Assembly (NCBI GenBank): GCA_014218235.1
Contig: CM024766.1
Location: forward strand, 65,895,207 to 65,959,206
Source: Colocasia esculenta
Lineage: Eukaryota > Streptophyta > Magnoliopsida > Alismatales > Araceae
Reading direction: 5' to 3'
Length of the DNA stretch: 64,000 bases
Shown here: positions 1-11,838 of the stretch, piece after piece
How positions within the stretch are numbered: the stretch's first letter is position 1
How the letters are laid out: each line of letters begins with the position of its first letter
The notes under the pieces: generated by a model
The model's database searches: none
Seen by the model: the letters and a program-made list of their open reading frames with translations, nothing else
Told to the model about the DNA's origin: nothing
Translations under genes and position numbers: made by a program

Positions 1-2234
1 TAGAATCTTTATGGGCTGCTCCTCAAAGGATAAATCTTGCTGCAAATTTGCCGACTCATAAGTAAGAACATGAGATGGATCCTATATATACCTCCTTAGC
101 ATAGAAATGTGGAATACTGGATGGATGCTCGCCATAGATGGTGGTAATGCCAATTGGTAAGCCACATTTCCAACCTTCTTCAAGATTTCAAATGGTCCAA
201 TAAACCTTGGATTCAATTTTCCACACCGACCAAATCTAATCACCCCCTTAGTTGGAGAGACCTTAAGGAAAACATGCTCTCCCACCTCAAACTCCAAATC
301 CTTCATTCTATTATCCGCATAGCATTTCTACCGATCTTGAGCTGCCTTTAACCTTTGCTGAATTAGTTGAATTTTACTAGATGTTTCTTGCACAATTTTC
401 GGTCCAACCAAGTGTCTATCACCAGCTTCTTCCCAACACAAAGGAGATCTACAAGGCTTGCCATACAAAGCCTCAAATAGAGCCATACCTATGCTTGCAT
501 GGAAACTGTTATTATAGGAAAACTTCACAAGAGGTAAATGTCATTCCCAATCACCCTTCCAATCTAGAGCACAAGCTCTCAACATGTCTTCAAGAGTCTG
601 GATTGTCCTCTCGGACTGTCCATCCGTCTATAGGTGAAATGCTGAGCTAAGCTTCACTTGTGAACCAAGAGCAACCTGCAACCCTTGCCACAACCTTGAA
701 GTGAATCTTGGATCTCTATTCGAAATGATGGATTTCGCAACCCCATGCAATCTAACAATAATATCCACATAAAGCTTGGCCAAACTCTCAACAGACTGCT
801 GCTTTTTCATAGGCAAGAAATGTGCAGTCTTGGAGAATCTATCCGGAATCACCCAAATAGAGTCATTGCCCCTAAAAGATCTGGGCAATCCTGAGACAAA
901 ATCCATGGTAATTTCTTCCCATTTCCATAACGGAATATCAATCCTCTGCATCAATCTTGATGGCCTCTGTCGTTCCGCCTTCACCTGTTGACATGTCAAG
1001 CATCAAGCCACAAAATTAGCCACATCTTTTTTTATACCTTGCCACTAAAAAGTCCGCTTTAGATCTTGATACATTTTACCACTACCTGGATGTTTTGTGA
1101 ACTTGGACCTGTGAGCCTCTTCTAACATTTGCTTCCTAACATTAGCAATATCTGGCACACATACTCTATGGTAAAATCGGATAACACCTTCCTCATCACG
1201 AGCAATGTCTGCCTTCCTTATCATTTCTTGCAATCTAGGACCATCTTTCTGACCTTCCACCACACTATCTAGAATAGAAGACATAATAGACAATTGAGCC
1301 ACAAAAGCTTGGCACAATTGTGACTCAACCTCCACTAAAGCACAAGCTGCATCTTCCATCATCTTACAATCCTTCTGCATCACTGTCCTCTTCCTACTGA
1401 GTGCGTCAACTACCACATTAGCCTTGCCCGGGTGATAATGCAACTCAAAATCATAGTCCTTTAAGAACTCAATCCATCTCCTCTGCCTCAGATTTAGCTC
1501 CTTCTGCGAGAACAAGTACTTGAGACTTTGGTGATCAGTGAATACTTCAAACTTGACACCATAAAGATAGTGTCGCCAGATCTTCAAAGCATGAACAACT
1601 GCTGCCTACTCCAAATCATGGGTCGGGTAGTTACACCCATGCTCCTTTAATTGACGAGAAGCATAGGCAACCACTTTCCCATCCTACATAAGCACACAAC
1701 CGAGACCAATGTGAGAAGCATCTATGTAGATAGTGAAACCATCTACCCCGCTAGGTAGAACTAACACAGGAGCAGAAGTCAATCTACTTCTCAACTCTTT
1801 GAAGCTCTGCTCGCACTCCTCAGACCATACAAACTTAACTCCCTTCCTTGTTAGCTTGGTCAACGGTGCTGCAATTGATGCAAAGCTTTCTATAAAGCGA
1901 CAGTAATAACCAGCTATCCCAAGAAACTCCGTATCTCAGATGGTGATCTTGGAGTCTCCCATTCTAGCACTGTCTTCACCTTAGATGGATCCACAACTAT
2001 ACCATCTCTTGAAATCACATGCCCAAGGAAATGAACTTCCTTCATCCAAAAGTCACACTTACTGAACTTGGCAAACAGTTTGTTTTCTCTCAAAACTTCT
2101 AGCACAGTCTTCAAATGCTCCCTATGAGACGCTTCATCTGGAGAATATATCAAAACATCATCTATGAAGACCACTACAAAACTATCCAGATATGGCTTAA
2201 AGACCCGATTCATCAAGTCCATAAATGCTGCTGG
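1..2234 (-). pseudogene. Ty3/gypsy pol, distal part (RT end, RNase H, integrase), decayed
   Basis: This is the downstream part of the polyprotein whose gag and RT start lie at 15767-18080; the SIRE element at 2235-15766 separates the halves. Going down in coordinate: the RT catalytic block with FIDD (about 2150), RNase H with the DALSRK-type end (about 1390), then integrase with its TCQQVK zinc-site end (about 990), a catalytic Asp block and the C-terminal GPF-type fold (IGPFEIL, about 205). The first 60 bases already enter the segment that leads into a chromodomain in this family, so the element continues left of the window. Several stops and at least one 1-base frameshift (just after FLG, about 1914) break the frame, so it is not functional. 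Domain order RT-RH-INT marks Ty3/gypsy. A chromovirus assignment is likely but the chromodomain itself is outside. Confidence 0.9.
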
Positions 2235-4380
2235 TGTTGCCCAGTTGACGAGCCCAGAGGGGGGGTGAATGGGTTCTTTAAAAAATTATTTGATTAATAC
2301 CTGTACTTAAAACATTCACACAAAGACGTTCTTCGATGAAGGTTAGTGAAAGTTAGAATAAACAGCGAACACACACAGGAAATCAATCACACAACACACA
2401 TAGTTTATCCTAGTTCGGACCTCCTCTCCTTAGGAGTCCTACATCTAGTCCCTGAGCAATAACTCAGGATTCCACTAACTAGGGTACAGTCCCCTTATGG
2501 ACACTACAACACCCAGCTCAGCTGGTCTTCCTTCACACGAAGGGAACTACAACACCCTGGATGCCCCACCAGGTTTTCCTTTACCACGAAGGGAACTACA
2601 ACACCTTGGATACCCCACCAGGTCTTCCTTCACAACAGAAGGGAATAACTCAGCAAAAAATAAGCAATAAAACACGCCCCTAGTTCAAGCTTTAACAAGC
2701 CACGATCTGAAGCAAATAGCCCTGAGAGAAGGAGATCTAAACAATGGTCTCTCTCAGAACTACACAGGCTCTCTCTCAAGATTTCTATTACAGTACAGAG
2801 AGCTAAGAGCTGAGACTAATGGAAATGAGGCTTGGCTCTTTTTTAGAGAACTCGCAGAGAACTTGAATACAGTTGCTTGGAAGCTGTGTTTCACAAAAGG
2901 TTATCTTCTCTGGAGTTTCACTCTTGCTTATATATATCTCTTATTTGAAATTTGAACATTGAGAAGTCCGTTGTCTCTAGCTTTGATAGACGTTAGACTA
3001 AATGACCTTTTGAAGCTGTTAGTCAACAGTCTTTTATCCATTTGTGCACGCAAAATCTTCAGTGTTATTCTTTGGCTTCTATTTTGTCCAACATTGTAAG
3101 ATGGACTGTCATTAGATATCTGCACATATTTCAAGCTTAAACGATAGACAGCTAAGCTGTCTCTGATGTCAGTCAACGTTAGAACAAATAATCACAGAAA
3201 TAGTAATGCCAAATAGTTGTTCTAAAAGATACACACAGAGTAAGCACGATAATGGACGTTATCGTCTGCATGCATGTAGAGATACGTTCAGTCTACATTA
3301 AATGCAAAGGTGTCAGAAGGATATGCGTGACGACTTTGACTATTAAATGCTTTGACCAATAGCAAATCGTTGTACATAAGAAGTCGATACATTCATGACT
3401 TATGAAATCGTTATGATCAAGTCAATTTAGCTAAATCGCTGTAAGACATAACCAAATTGTTATGTTTACTGAAGAAATCGTTGTGGAGAGCAAATCGTTG
3501 TGTTCAGTGAAGAAATCGTTATGAACACTTAGGAAATCGTTGCATGAAGCAAATCGTTGTGTTCAATGAAGAAATCGTTATGAACAAACACTTAAGAAAT
3601 CGTTGCAGAAAGCAAATCGTTATGTTCAACAAAGAAATCGTTATGAATACTTAAGAAATCGTTGCAGAAAGTAAATCATTATGATTACTAAAGAAATCGA
3701 TGCTCAAAGCAAATCGTTATGATGACTAACGGAATCGTTGCGATGAGCAAATCGTTACGATGACTAAAGAAATCGTTGCGATGAGCAAATCGTTACGATG
3801 TCTAAAGAAATCGTTGCGATAAGCAAATCGTTATGATTACTAAAGGAATCGTTGCGATGAGCAAATCGTTACGATGACTAAAGAAATCGTTGCGATAAGT
3901 AAATCGTTACGATGACTAAAGAAATTGTTGCAATGAGCAAATCGTTACGATGTCTAAAGAAATCGTTGCGATAAGCAAATTGTTATGATTACTAAAGGAA
4001 TCGTTGCGATGAGCAAATCGTTACGATGACTAAAGAAATCGTTGCGATAAGCAAATCGTTACGATGACTAAAGAAATCGTTGCGATAAGCAAATCGTTAT
4101 AGCTCTATTAAAACCGATATACACTAAGGAAATTGTTGTGATTGTCAACAGGAGTCGATGTGGACTTAGAGAAATATCTTCTGATCTTACAGAGGTGTTA
4201 ATACTTACCAAATATAGGCTCGATTTTCCTTGAGATTTCTCCTGTGCTAAAAAACTTATAGAATATGTTAGAAAACATTGAGAGGGTTTTGTTAATCATG
4301 TTTTGTTATTCACCAAAATCAATATGTAATTAATTAGAATTATATGGGAACAGACTGATCATCAAACATATTGATCATCA
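2235..4380 (-). repeat. SIRE-like 3' LTR
   Basis: Matches 13648-15766 over its whole length, including the leading TGTTGCCCAGTTGACGAG and the end GATCATCA. In element orientation it starts TGATGATCA and ends GGGCAACA. About 750 bp of its interior is a short tandem array (3361-4110). The copies differ by substitutions and by array-unit gains and losses. Confidence 0.95.
3361..4110. repeat. AATCGTT tandem array inside the SIRE 3' LTR
   Basis: About thirty copies of AATCGTT plus a few variants are spaced roughly 17-21 nt apart. In the better-conserved half (from about 3730) they alternate as two half-units, AAATCGTTGCGATGAGC and AAATCGTTACGATGACTAAAG, giving a composite unit of about 38 bp. Each half-unit holds a small palindrome (ATCG-TTG-CGAT or ATCGT-T-ACGAT). 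The earlier part (3361-3720) is more diverged. The 5' LTR carries the same array at about 14770-15485. Confidence 0.93.
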
Positions 4381-4394
4381 ATCTCCCCCTTTTT
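4381..4394 (-). other. Polypurine tract of the SIRE element
   Basis: Directly abuts the 3' LTR and reads AAAAAGGGGGAGAT on minus, the usual plus-strand primer of copia elements. A second near-identical tract lies 80 bp upstream in element orientation (4474-4488). Confidence 0.9.
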
Positions 4395-4552
4395 GGTGAT
4401 GACAAAACTTAACAAAACTTATCAATAAGCATAAGTAATCTAAAGCTTTGTATGTCAGAGATGTTAAGTATATTTCTCCCCCTTTTTGTCATGAAGCAAA
4501 AAAAAATGAAACTGAGACAAAGAAGAAGAGAACAACAAGATAAGAATTTTTA
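4395..4552. other. Short non-coding gap between extra ORF and polypurine tract
   Basis: Only the second polypurine-like tract (4474-4488, CTCCCCCTTTTTG on plus) stands out. No coding potential seen. Confidence 0.6.
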
Positions 4553-7500
4553 TTACTTTTGAGGATTGGAAGATTGTTGAAGATAGAAGGCAGGAGACAG
4601 AAGAGAGGCAAAGTGTCTGATGACAGGGAATGCCTGGCGTTCCTGCTCTTCAAAATAAGCTTGAAAGGCCCCAAGCTCAATTTGATAGGAGGGTCCCATA
4701 GTGGGAGCCATCCTCTTGATATGAATTTGCCTTTGATCTGAAATGAAATCCCCATATTTATCACTGCCGAGGGCTATCTTGTAGGATGAGAAAGACCCAA
4801 AACTGGCAAACCGAAGAAAGGCATCAATCTTGAGAGGATAGAAAATCTGATGTGATCTAAGCTCCTTCTTTAAATCAAAGAAGACTTTGTATCTTTTGAC
4901 CCAAGTTAGATAGGAATCCCGGATGAGGTGTAGAGAGTTGGCATCCAAAAATTCACCGGGAGTCAAAAGAGGTTGATTTGAACTGGCCTGAGAAGCATTA
5001 AGGTCTTCTAGCTACTGAGCAGACAAGGGATAGAACTTCTTCCAATCAGCAGGAGACAGCCTGTCACATTCAGAGAGAATAAGGGCAAGGATATCTGCCT
5101 TGATATACCCCTGAAGATATTGCTTGAAGACAAATCTCAGAAAAGATAGATCACGGCCTTCTTGCACAAATAACCTAGCCATGACCCTTGCAGCTCGCTC
5201 AAAAATAAGTGTTCCCACAGAAGAGTCCATAATCAAGGCATGGAGAGGGGGAAGGAACACTACATCAGGAATGTCTAAGGTAGCAAAATCAACCTGAAGG
5301 GATTCAGTATGAGCTGTGCTTGAACTGAGAGCCCTGATGGCTTCACGGAATTGACCCAGCTGATGTTCAGGAATGCAGTTAATATAGCAGTAATCACAGT
5401 ACATATGATACTTCCGGATGAACTTGATTTCCTTCTAAATAAAGGGTCCAAAAAGATGTTTATGATGAATTTGGAACCATTCAGAGAGAGGGAGAGGAGC
5501 TTCTCTGGGTGGATACCTGGCGGCTTGAGCCCGACGAAATTTACTGAACAGATCTCTGTTGCTTCGAGCCCACTGTTCTTCAGTTTTGGCTTCAGTCATG
5601 GAGAAAATTTTTGACTGTTGAGCCTTAGAGAGAGAGGTGTAAGGAAAGATGGTGGTAAGATCATCTGAAAGATTTTGGAAGGGAAGGCCAAAAATGTGGG
5701 CAAAAACTACTTTTTGAAGATATTCTTCATAGATAAGTTTCTGCTTATTTGAGATAGAAAGGGAAAACCAAAGGGGAGGATAACAAGTTTCAGAGGAGAC
5801 AGGATGGGTGGAAGTGAGTCTCCTCTTTTTAGAGACAGGGCTAGAAGAGCCTGTCCTGTGAATATGGGTCCCAACAGTTAGGACTGAACGAAGTATTGCT
5901 ACTTCAAATTCATCCTTGATATCCTGGATTTCAACCTGAGTGAGTTGGGCACCCTCAGAAATAATGGTAATAAAGGAAGGAGGTGTAGGAGGATTGAAGA
6001 TTGAGGCAGGAGTTATGGTAGGGAGATCAGAGGGTCCTGAGGAGGAAGGACCAGAAGAGGAAGAGGGTCCAGCTGAAGATGATGCTGGAGGAATCTGAAG
6101 AGAAGATGAGGGTGGAGGAATGATGGTGCAAGAAATAGGAGATGAAACAGATTGAGAAAGAAATGGTGTAGGAGAGAATATAGGTCTTGGACGGGGTCGT
6201 TTAAAGGTGGTCGGAGCTGGAGGGGCAGTGGATGAGGTAGGTGGAGAAGGAGGGGTTGGAGTGGGAAGAGTAGAAGTGGCAGGGGGCTCATGAGCTACAA
6301 CCTGTTCTGCTCTTACAGCCACAGGTTCCACTGGGATAAAAGCATCCTCGCCCGGTCCTGTTGGCCCAGTCCCCTTACTGATATCAGCATCTTCAATAGG
6401 CATACTCTCAGATAGTTGTACTGCAATACTTGGCCCTGATGGCCCTGCTGGTGCATCAACTGAAGGCCCTGATGGCTGCTCCACTTGATCAACATCAATT
6501 GGCCCGGATGGCCCTGCATTACCTTCACTTTGCCCTGAAGGCCCACACTCTTGAATAGAGGGCCCTGAAGGCCTAGGAACATCTCTTATAGTGCTCTAAG
6601 GGGCAGAAGGTTGAGGAGTAGGATCTTTGGATCCTACTGCCTTCAAAATCTCAGACACCATCGTCTTCATTGTGCCCATTTCCTTATTGAACCACTTCAT
6701 GGCATTTCTTATCTGAGATATATCATTAGAAATTGATTCCTGGCGAACAATAATAGAACTCACATTTGACTGTACTGAGGATAAAATCTCATCTTGTGCT
6801 TCCAACCTATCCATGACAGGCTTCAAATTTATCTTCTGTATCTTCCTTAGCCTCCTGTGTGCAATCCTCTTGCCTCTCTTTACCACCTGATCCTGATCTT
6901 CAGCATGAACTGTATTTTGCCTTTCATGCACAGGGACATCTTCAGTGTGCTCCCCCTGTGATGCTGCTTCCTGCTCATTCTCTTACTCCCCCTGAATGGG
7001 AGCATCTTCCATCATTGTGTCATCTTGGACAAATGATTGCTCCTTCTCAATGGGAGCTTCATCCATAGCTACTTCCTCAGTGTGGCCCACTGCCACGGAT
7101 TTAGGTATATGAGACTCACTGTCAATTTGCTCCCCCTGGCTGGGAGCATCTTCTGAAACACTTTCTGTAATGTGGCCAGATGCCACAGCTGCTACTGCTG
7201 AACTGCCATCACCTTCTGTATTGCTTTGAATAGAATTGAGAACATCTCGAAGCACTGAAGCTACCCTGGAAGAAGGTAGAGGATCATCTGACATTGTTCT
7301 AACAGGAACAATGGTCTCAGGAGAAATGTCCTCAGTTCGACTTCTAGTTTCTTCCATTACTGCCTCTGTTGGAGCTATTGAGGCTTCCACTATACCTTCC
7401 TTCTCCATTGCTGCTGCAGGGGATGTTGATGCTTCTACTGGCTCTTCTGCTGCTACTATTCCAGATGCTGCTGCTGGTTCTGCTATATCTGCTGCTGCCT

Positions 7501-8587
7501 CTTGTTGAGCATCTTGGGCTTCGCCGATTATGGCTTCACCCTCAGCCACAGATGTCTTGGTCCATACTCCATTGACTACTGAGAAACCACTTTTTCTCAG
7601 ATTTATGGACCTAATGGCTTGGCCCTTTTTCTCAACTACTGCCCCAGACAAATTTACGCCAAAATGACTGAAAACCTTGGTGAGCAAATGGGCGTAAGGC
7701 ATTGATACATTCAGCTTGCTCTTAGTATCCCAAATCTGATCACGAGCAAACTTCATCCTCTCTATCATGACTTCGGCCATATTTATCTCCTTTTTCTGAA
7801 TGGCCCAAAACATCATGTCTGAATCTGCCTTAGTACAAGTTGAAAAGGTGGCACTTCTGGGAACAAGTATCTGGCAGACTATGAAGTGAAGGAGGCGATT
7901 GAATGCATTTAGTTGATTTATGTCTATTTTCCCATCTTTCAACTTATATTCGGGACCAACAATCCCAAGTCCTTTAACTAGGGTATCCTCTGTGTGGATC
8001 CCACTATGCCCAGATGTGGACACACCAAACAAGGACTTCAACAAATCATAATCTATTCTGATTTGGGTACCTTTGACAGAAGATGTTAAGGACCCATCTG
8101 CCTCTAACTTCAGACAGACATAAAACGCCTTTACAAGATCCGGGTAACTTACCTCTAAAAGGGTTGCGATTCCAGTCCACTCCATCTTGTCCATAGCTTC
8201 CACTATACTGTGCATCCGATTCTTCTCAAGATCTGCAACATCCACTGCCTTATTGCCACACAGCTTGGTCTTCACGAACGTGAACCTCTCCTGCTGCTCG
8301 GGTGAGAGATACTCAGCGCCATAGCCCCCAAGATTACCGGAAATGACGGACGCGGCCATGGATTTGGGTGGAAAAGTTTTAGGAGGGATGAGATGGTGGC
8401 AGAAGTGAAAGCCCTCAAGAAATTCTTCACGGGAAGAAGTGAGAGGCTTCGAATTTTGCAGAGAGTCGATGTCGGAATCGTTAGGGCATCGGCTCAGGCA
8501 ACCAGATGAAAGAGGGAAAAGGTAAAAGGTAGGAGATGAATCGTTCCCACATCGATTTTGGAGTAAATAAATGAATACTTTATCCAA
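4553..8587 (-). pseudogene. Extra open reading frame in the env position of the SIRE element (about 1,345 codons, 4 internal stops)
   Basis: A single frame runs from 8587 (or the more likely ATG at 8359) to a stop at 4553-4555, broken only by stops at 6983, 6596, 5435 and 5012. Layout counted from 8587: codons about 80-345 form a globular domain that resembles the 'putative plant transposon protein' family. About 347-540 are Ala/Glu/Ser-rich with repeated A-P-x-Q-G-E motifs. About 553-660 are basic then coiled-coil, heptad-like. About 665-920 are Pro/Ser-rich with GPSGPS repeats. About 940-1345 form a second globular part. No signal peptide or transmembrane segment was seen, so 'envelope-like' describes position only. 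It sits between pol and the polypurine tract, as extra ORFs do in SIRE elements. Function is unknown. Confidence 0.75.
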
Positions 8588-8763
8588 AAGTGAGGCGCCA
8601 AAAGGCGGGAGGAAACAACAAACAAGTTTGACTTTTCAAAATGACTTTTCCAAGAGAGACCGTAAAAAAAAAGGATAGTTGAGTATATCTTTTGCTTAAC
8701 GCCATGGAGAGAAAGATACCTTAAATTCTGAAAATTTATATATCAGTATAAATAGAAATCTTT

Positions 8764-11700
8764 TCACAAATTACACATGCCCAATTCCCTTCTAAGAGAT
8801 GTGAATCTCTCTTCGGGTAAGGCTTTTGTGAAGATATCTGATAACTGACCATTTGTATCAATAAAAGATATTTCTAAATTACCATTAGCTACATGATCTC
8901 GAATGAAATGGTATCTAACCTCAATGTGCTTGGTCCTTGAATGCTGTACTGGGTTTTTGGTGAGATTTATAGCACTTGTGTTGTCACACAGCAGATGAAT
9001 TGTTTTGATGTGAAGCCCATAGTCCTCAAGTTGTTGCTTGATCCATAGGAGTTGTGTACAGCAGCTCCCGGCAGCAACATACTCAGCTTCAGCAGTTGAT
9101 AGTGCCACTGAATTTTGCTTCTTGGAGGACCATGATATCAAACATCCTACAAGGAATTGACAACATCCACTGGTGCTTTTTCTATCTACCTTGCATCCAG
9201 CGTAGTCAGCATCAGAGTATCCTACCAAGTTAATTTCACATACTTTTAGATACCAAAGACCTAAGTCATGAGTTCTAGATAAGTATCTAAAAATTCTTTC
9301 TACTGAGATTAGATGTGATTCTCCAGGATCTGCCTGATATCTAGCACACATACATACACTAAATAAAATATCAGGTCTGCTAGCTGTTAGATAAAGTAAT
9401 GAACCTATCATACCTCTGTAGATCTTTTGATCTACTTTCTTACCATCCTTGTCACTGTCCATCCTCGTTGATGTACTCATGGGTGTTAACAGTGGCTTTG
9501 CGTTCTCGAAACCAAATTTCTTCAGGAGTTCCTTTGTGTACTTTGCTTGGCAGATGTGAGTGCCTTCCTTTCCTTGTTTGATTTGTAATCCAAGGAAGTA
9601 GTTGAGCTCTCCCATCATGCTCATTTCGAATTCACCCTGCATGAGCTTCTCAAAGTACTTGCAAAGAGATTCGTCAGTGGAACAAAAAATTATGTCATCT
9701 ACATAAATCTGAACAAGTAAGATATGTTTGACCTTTGACTTTATAAAAAGGGTGCTATCAACTTGACCTCTACTGAAACCATGGTTTAAAAGAAAAGAAC
9801 TAAGCCTTTCATACCAGGCTCTGGGTGCTTGCTTTAAACCGTACAATGCCTTATGAAGTTTAAAAACATGATTTGGAAATTTTGGATCATCAAAACATGG
9901 AGGTTGTTCCACATAAACTTCCTCCTTGATAAAACCATTTAAAAATGCGGACTTAACATCCATTTGAAAAAGTTTTAAATCTAATGCCGATGCATATGCA
10001 AGTAAAACTCTAATAGCCTCAAGTCTAGCTACAGGTGCATAGGTTTCATCAAAATTTATGCCTTCCTCTTGGGAATAGCCTTGAGCTACCAATCTGACCT
10101 TGTTTCTTAGGATTACACCAGTCTCATCCAATTTGTTTCTAAACACCCACTTGGTGCCAATAACTGGATGGTCTGATGGTCTGGGAACAAGTGACCATAC
10201 TAGGTTTCTTTTGAACTGGTTTAGTTCATCTTGCATGGCTATAATCCAAGATTCATCAGTTAGAGCTTCATTGACTGTCCTAGGCTCAATCTGAGAAACA
10301 AATGCTAGATAATCACAGGGTATTACATTACCTCTCGTTCTTACCCCTACAGATGGATCACCAATGATGTTTTCAGGTGGGTGATCTTTCTTGTATCTCC
10401 ATTCCTTTGGAAGATTTTCATGTGTAATGTCCTTTTGTTGTAGGTCTTCCAGAGGTGGATCATCCTTGTCTTCAATAGATATATCCTTTAGTTTCTTAGA
10501 CAATTTATCTGCATCATCAATGTCACTATCTTCTTCCTTTCTTAAGGAAGGGTTAGTTTCATCAAAAATAATATGAACTGACTGTTCAATTAATAAAGTG
10601 TGTTTATTAAACACTCTATAGCCTTTAGGTTTAGAGGTGTACCCCATGAAGATGCCTTCATCTGACTTGGCATCTAACTTACCAATATCTCTTTTTCCGT
10701 TATTGTGGATGAAGCAAGGACATCCAAATGTCCTGAAGTGACTGATCTTTAGCTTCTTTCTCTTGAATAATTCGTACGATGTCTTCTTCAGGATTGGCCT
10801 GATCATAACTCTGTTGATGATGTAACTTTCCATGTTCACTGCTTCAGCCCAGAAATACCTTGGCAAGTCATATTCTGACAGCATGGTTCTCGCCATGTCC
10901 AATAAGGTTTAGTTCTTCCTCTCAGCAACTCCATTTTGCTGTGGTGTCCTTGGTGCTGAGAAATTGTGCTCAATTCCTTCATTTTCACAGAATTTTACAA
11001 ACTTCTCATTCTGAAATTCACCTCCATGATCTGATCGAATACTAACAATGCTGAATTTCTTATCTTTCTGAACCTTCTTGCTGAAACTGAAAAAGTTTTC
11101 AAATGTGTCATCTTTATGTTCTAAGAATGATACCCATGTAAATCTGGAGTAGTCATCAACTATGACAAACCCAAAATTCTTTCCTCTAAGACTAGTGGTC
11201 CTCATTGGCCCAAACAAATCCATATGAAGGAGTTCTAAGGGTTTTGAGGTGGTTACCACGGTCTTTGACTTGAAGGAGCTCTTAGTGTGCTTTCCTTTTG
11301 CACATGGTCTACAAATACCTTCCATTTTTGTACTGACCTTTAGTAGACCTTCCACTAAGCTTTTCTTTAATAATTTCCTCATACTATCTAAGCTGCAATG
11401 TCCTAATCTTTTGTGCCATAATTCAGTTGATTGATCTCTATTTGCTGCCAAACAGACATCTTGTTCTTTCAATTCTTTAAGATACAGAACATATAGATTC
11501 TTTTCTCTATTTGCTTCAAAAATAACTGCTCCATCCTTCATGATAATACACTTAGATTCTTGAAACTTTATTTGGTGACCCTTGTCACAAAGTTGGCTGA
11601 TGCTTATGAGGTTATGCTTCAAACCCTTTACACAAAGAACATCTTCAATTATGGATTTTCCTTTACTGCCAACTGATCTAGTACCAATAACTGTGCCTTT

Positions 11701-11838
11701 TCCATTGTCTCCATAAGTAACTGTTCCTTCTTCGGCTTTTAGTTGAGAGAAAATTTTTCTGTTCCCTGACATATGCCTTGAGCACCCGCTGTCCGAGTAC
11801 CATTTTGATGCTCTAAGGCCTCCCTGAAATGAAAACAC
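8764..11838 (-). pseudogene. Ty1/copia pol (protease, integrase, RT, RNase H) with one internal stop
   Basis: Copia-order polyprotein. The protease site DSGCSRHM is near the start (about 11795). The GAG-pre-integrase motif LWHKRLGHCS is near 11420. The integrase core has DLFGP, DDYSRFTW and SDHGGEF followed by the PQQNGVAERKN block. After a stop at 10909-10911 the same frame continues through RT, with VRLVAQGY, MDVKSAFLNG and the catalytic YVDDI near 9690, to RNase H with SADEEY-type motifs and TKHIEVRYHFIRD near the end. The frame differs from gag by an offset at about 11838. One stop and the gag-pol offset make this copy probably inactive, although the RT and RNase H part is otherwise open. 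Confidence 0.93.

Noticed and set aside
3361..4110. CRISPR-like look of the regularly spaced repeat
   Set aside because: Units abut each other with no unique spacers, and the array sits inside a plant LTR.
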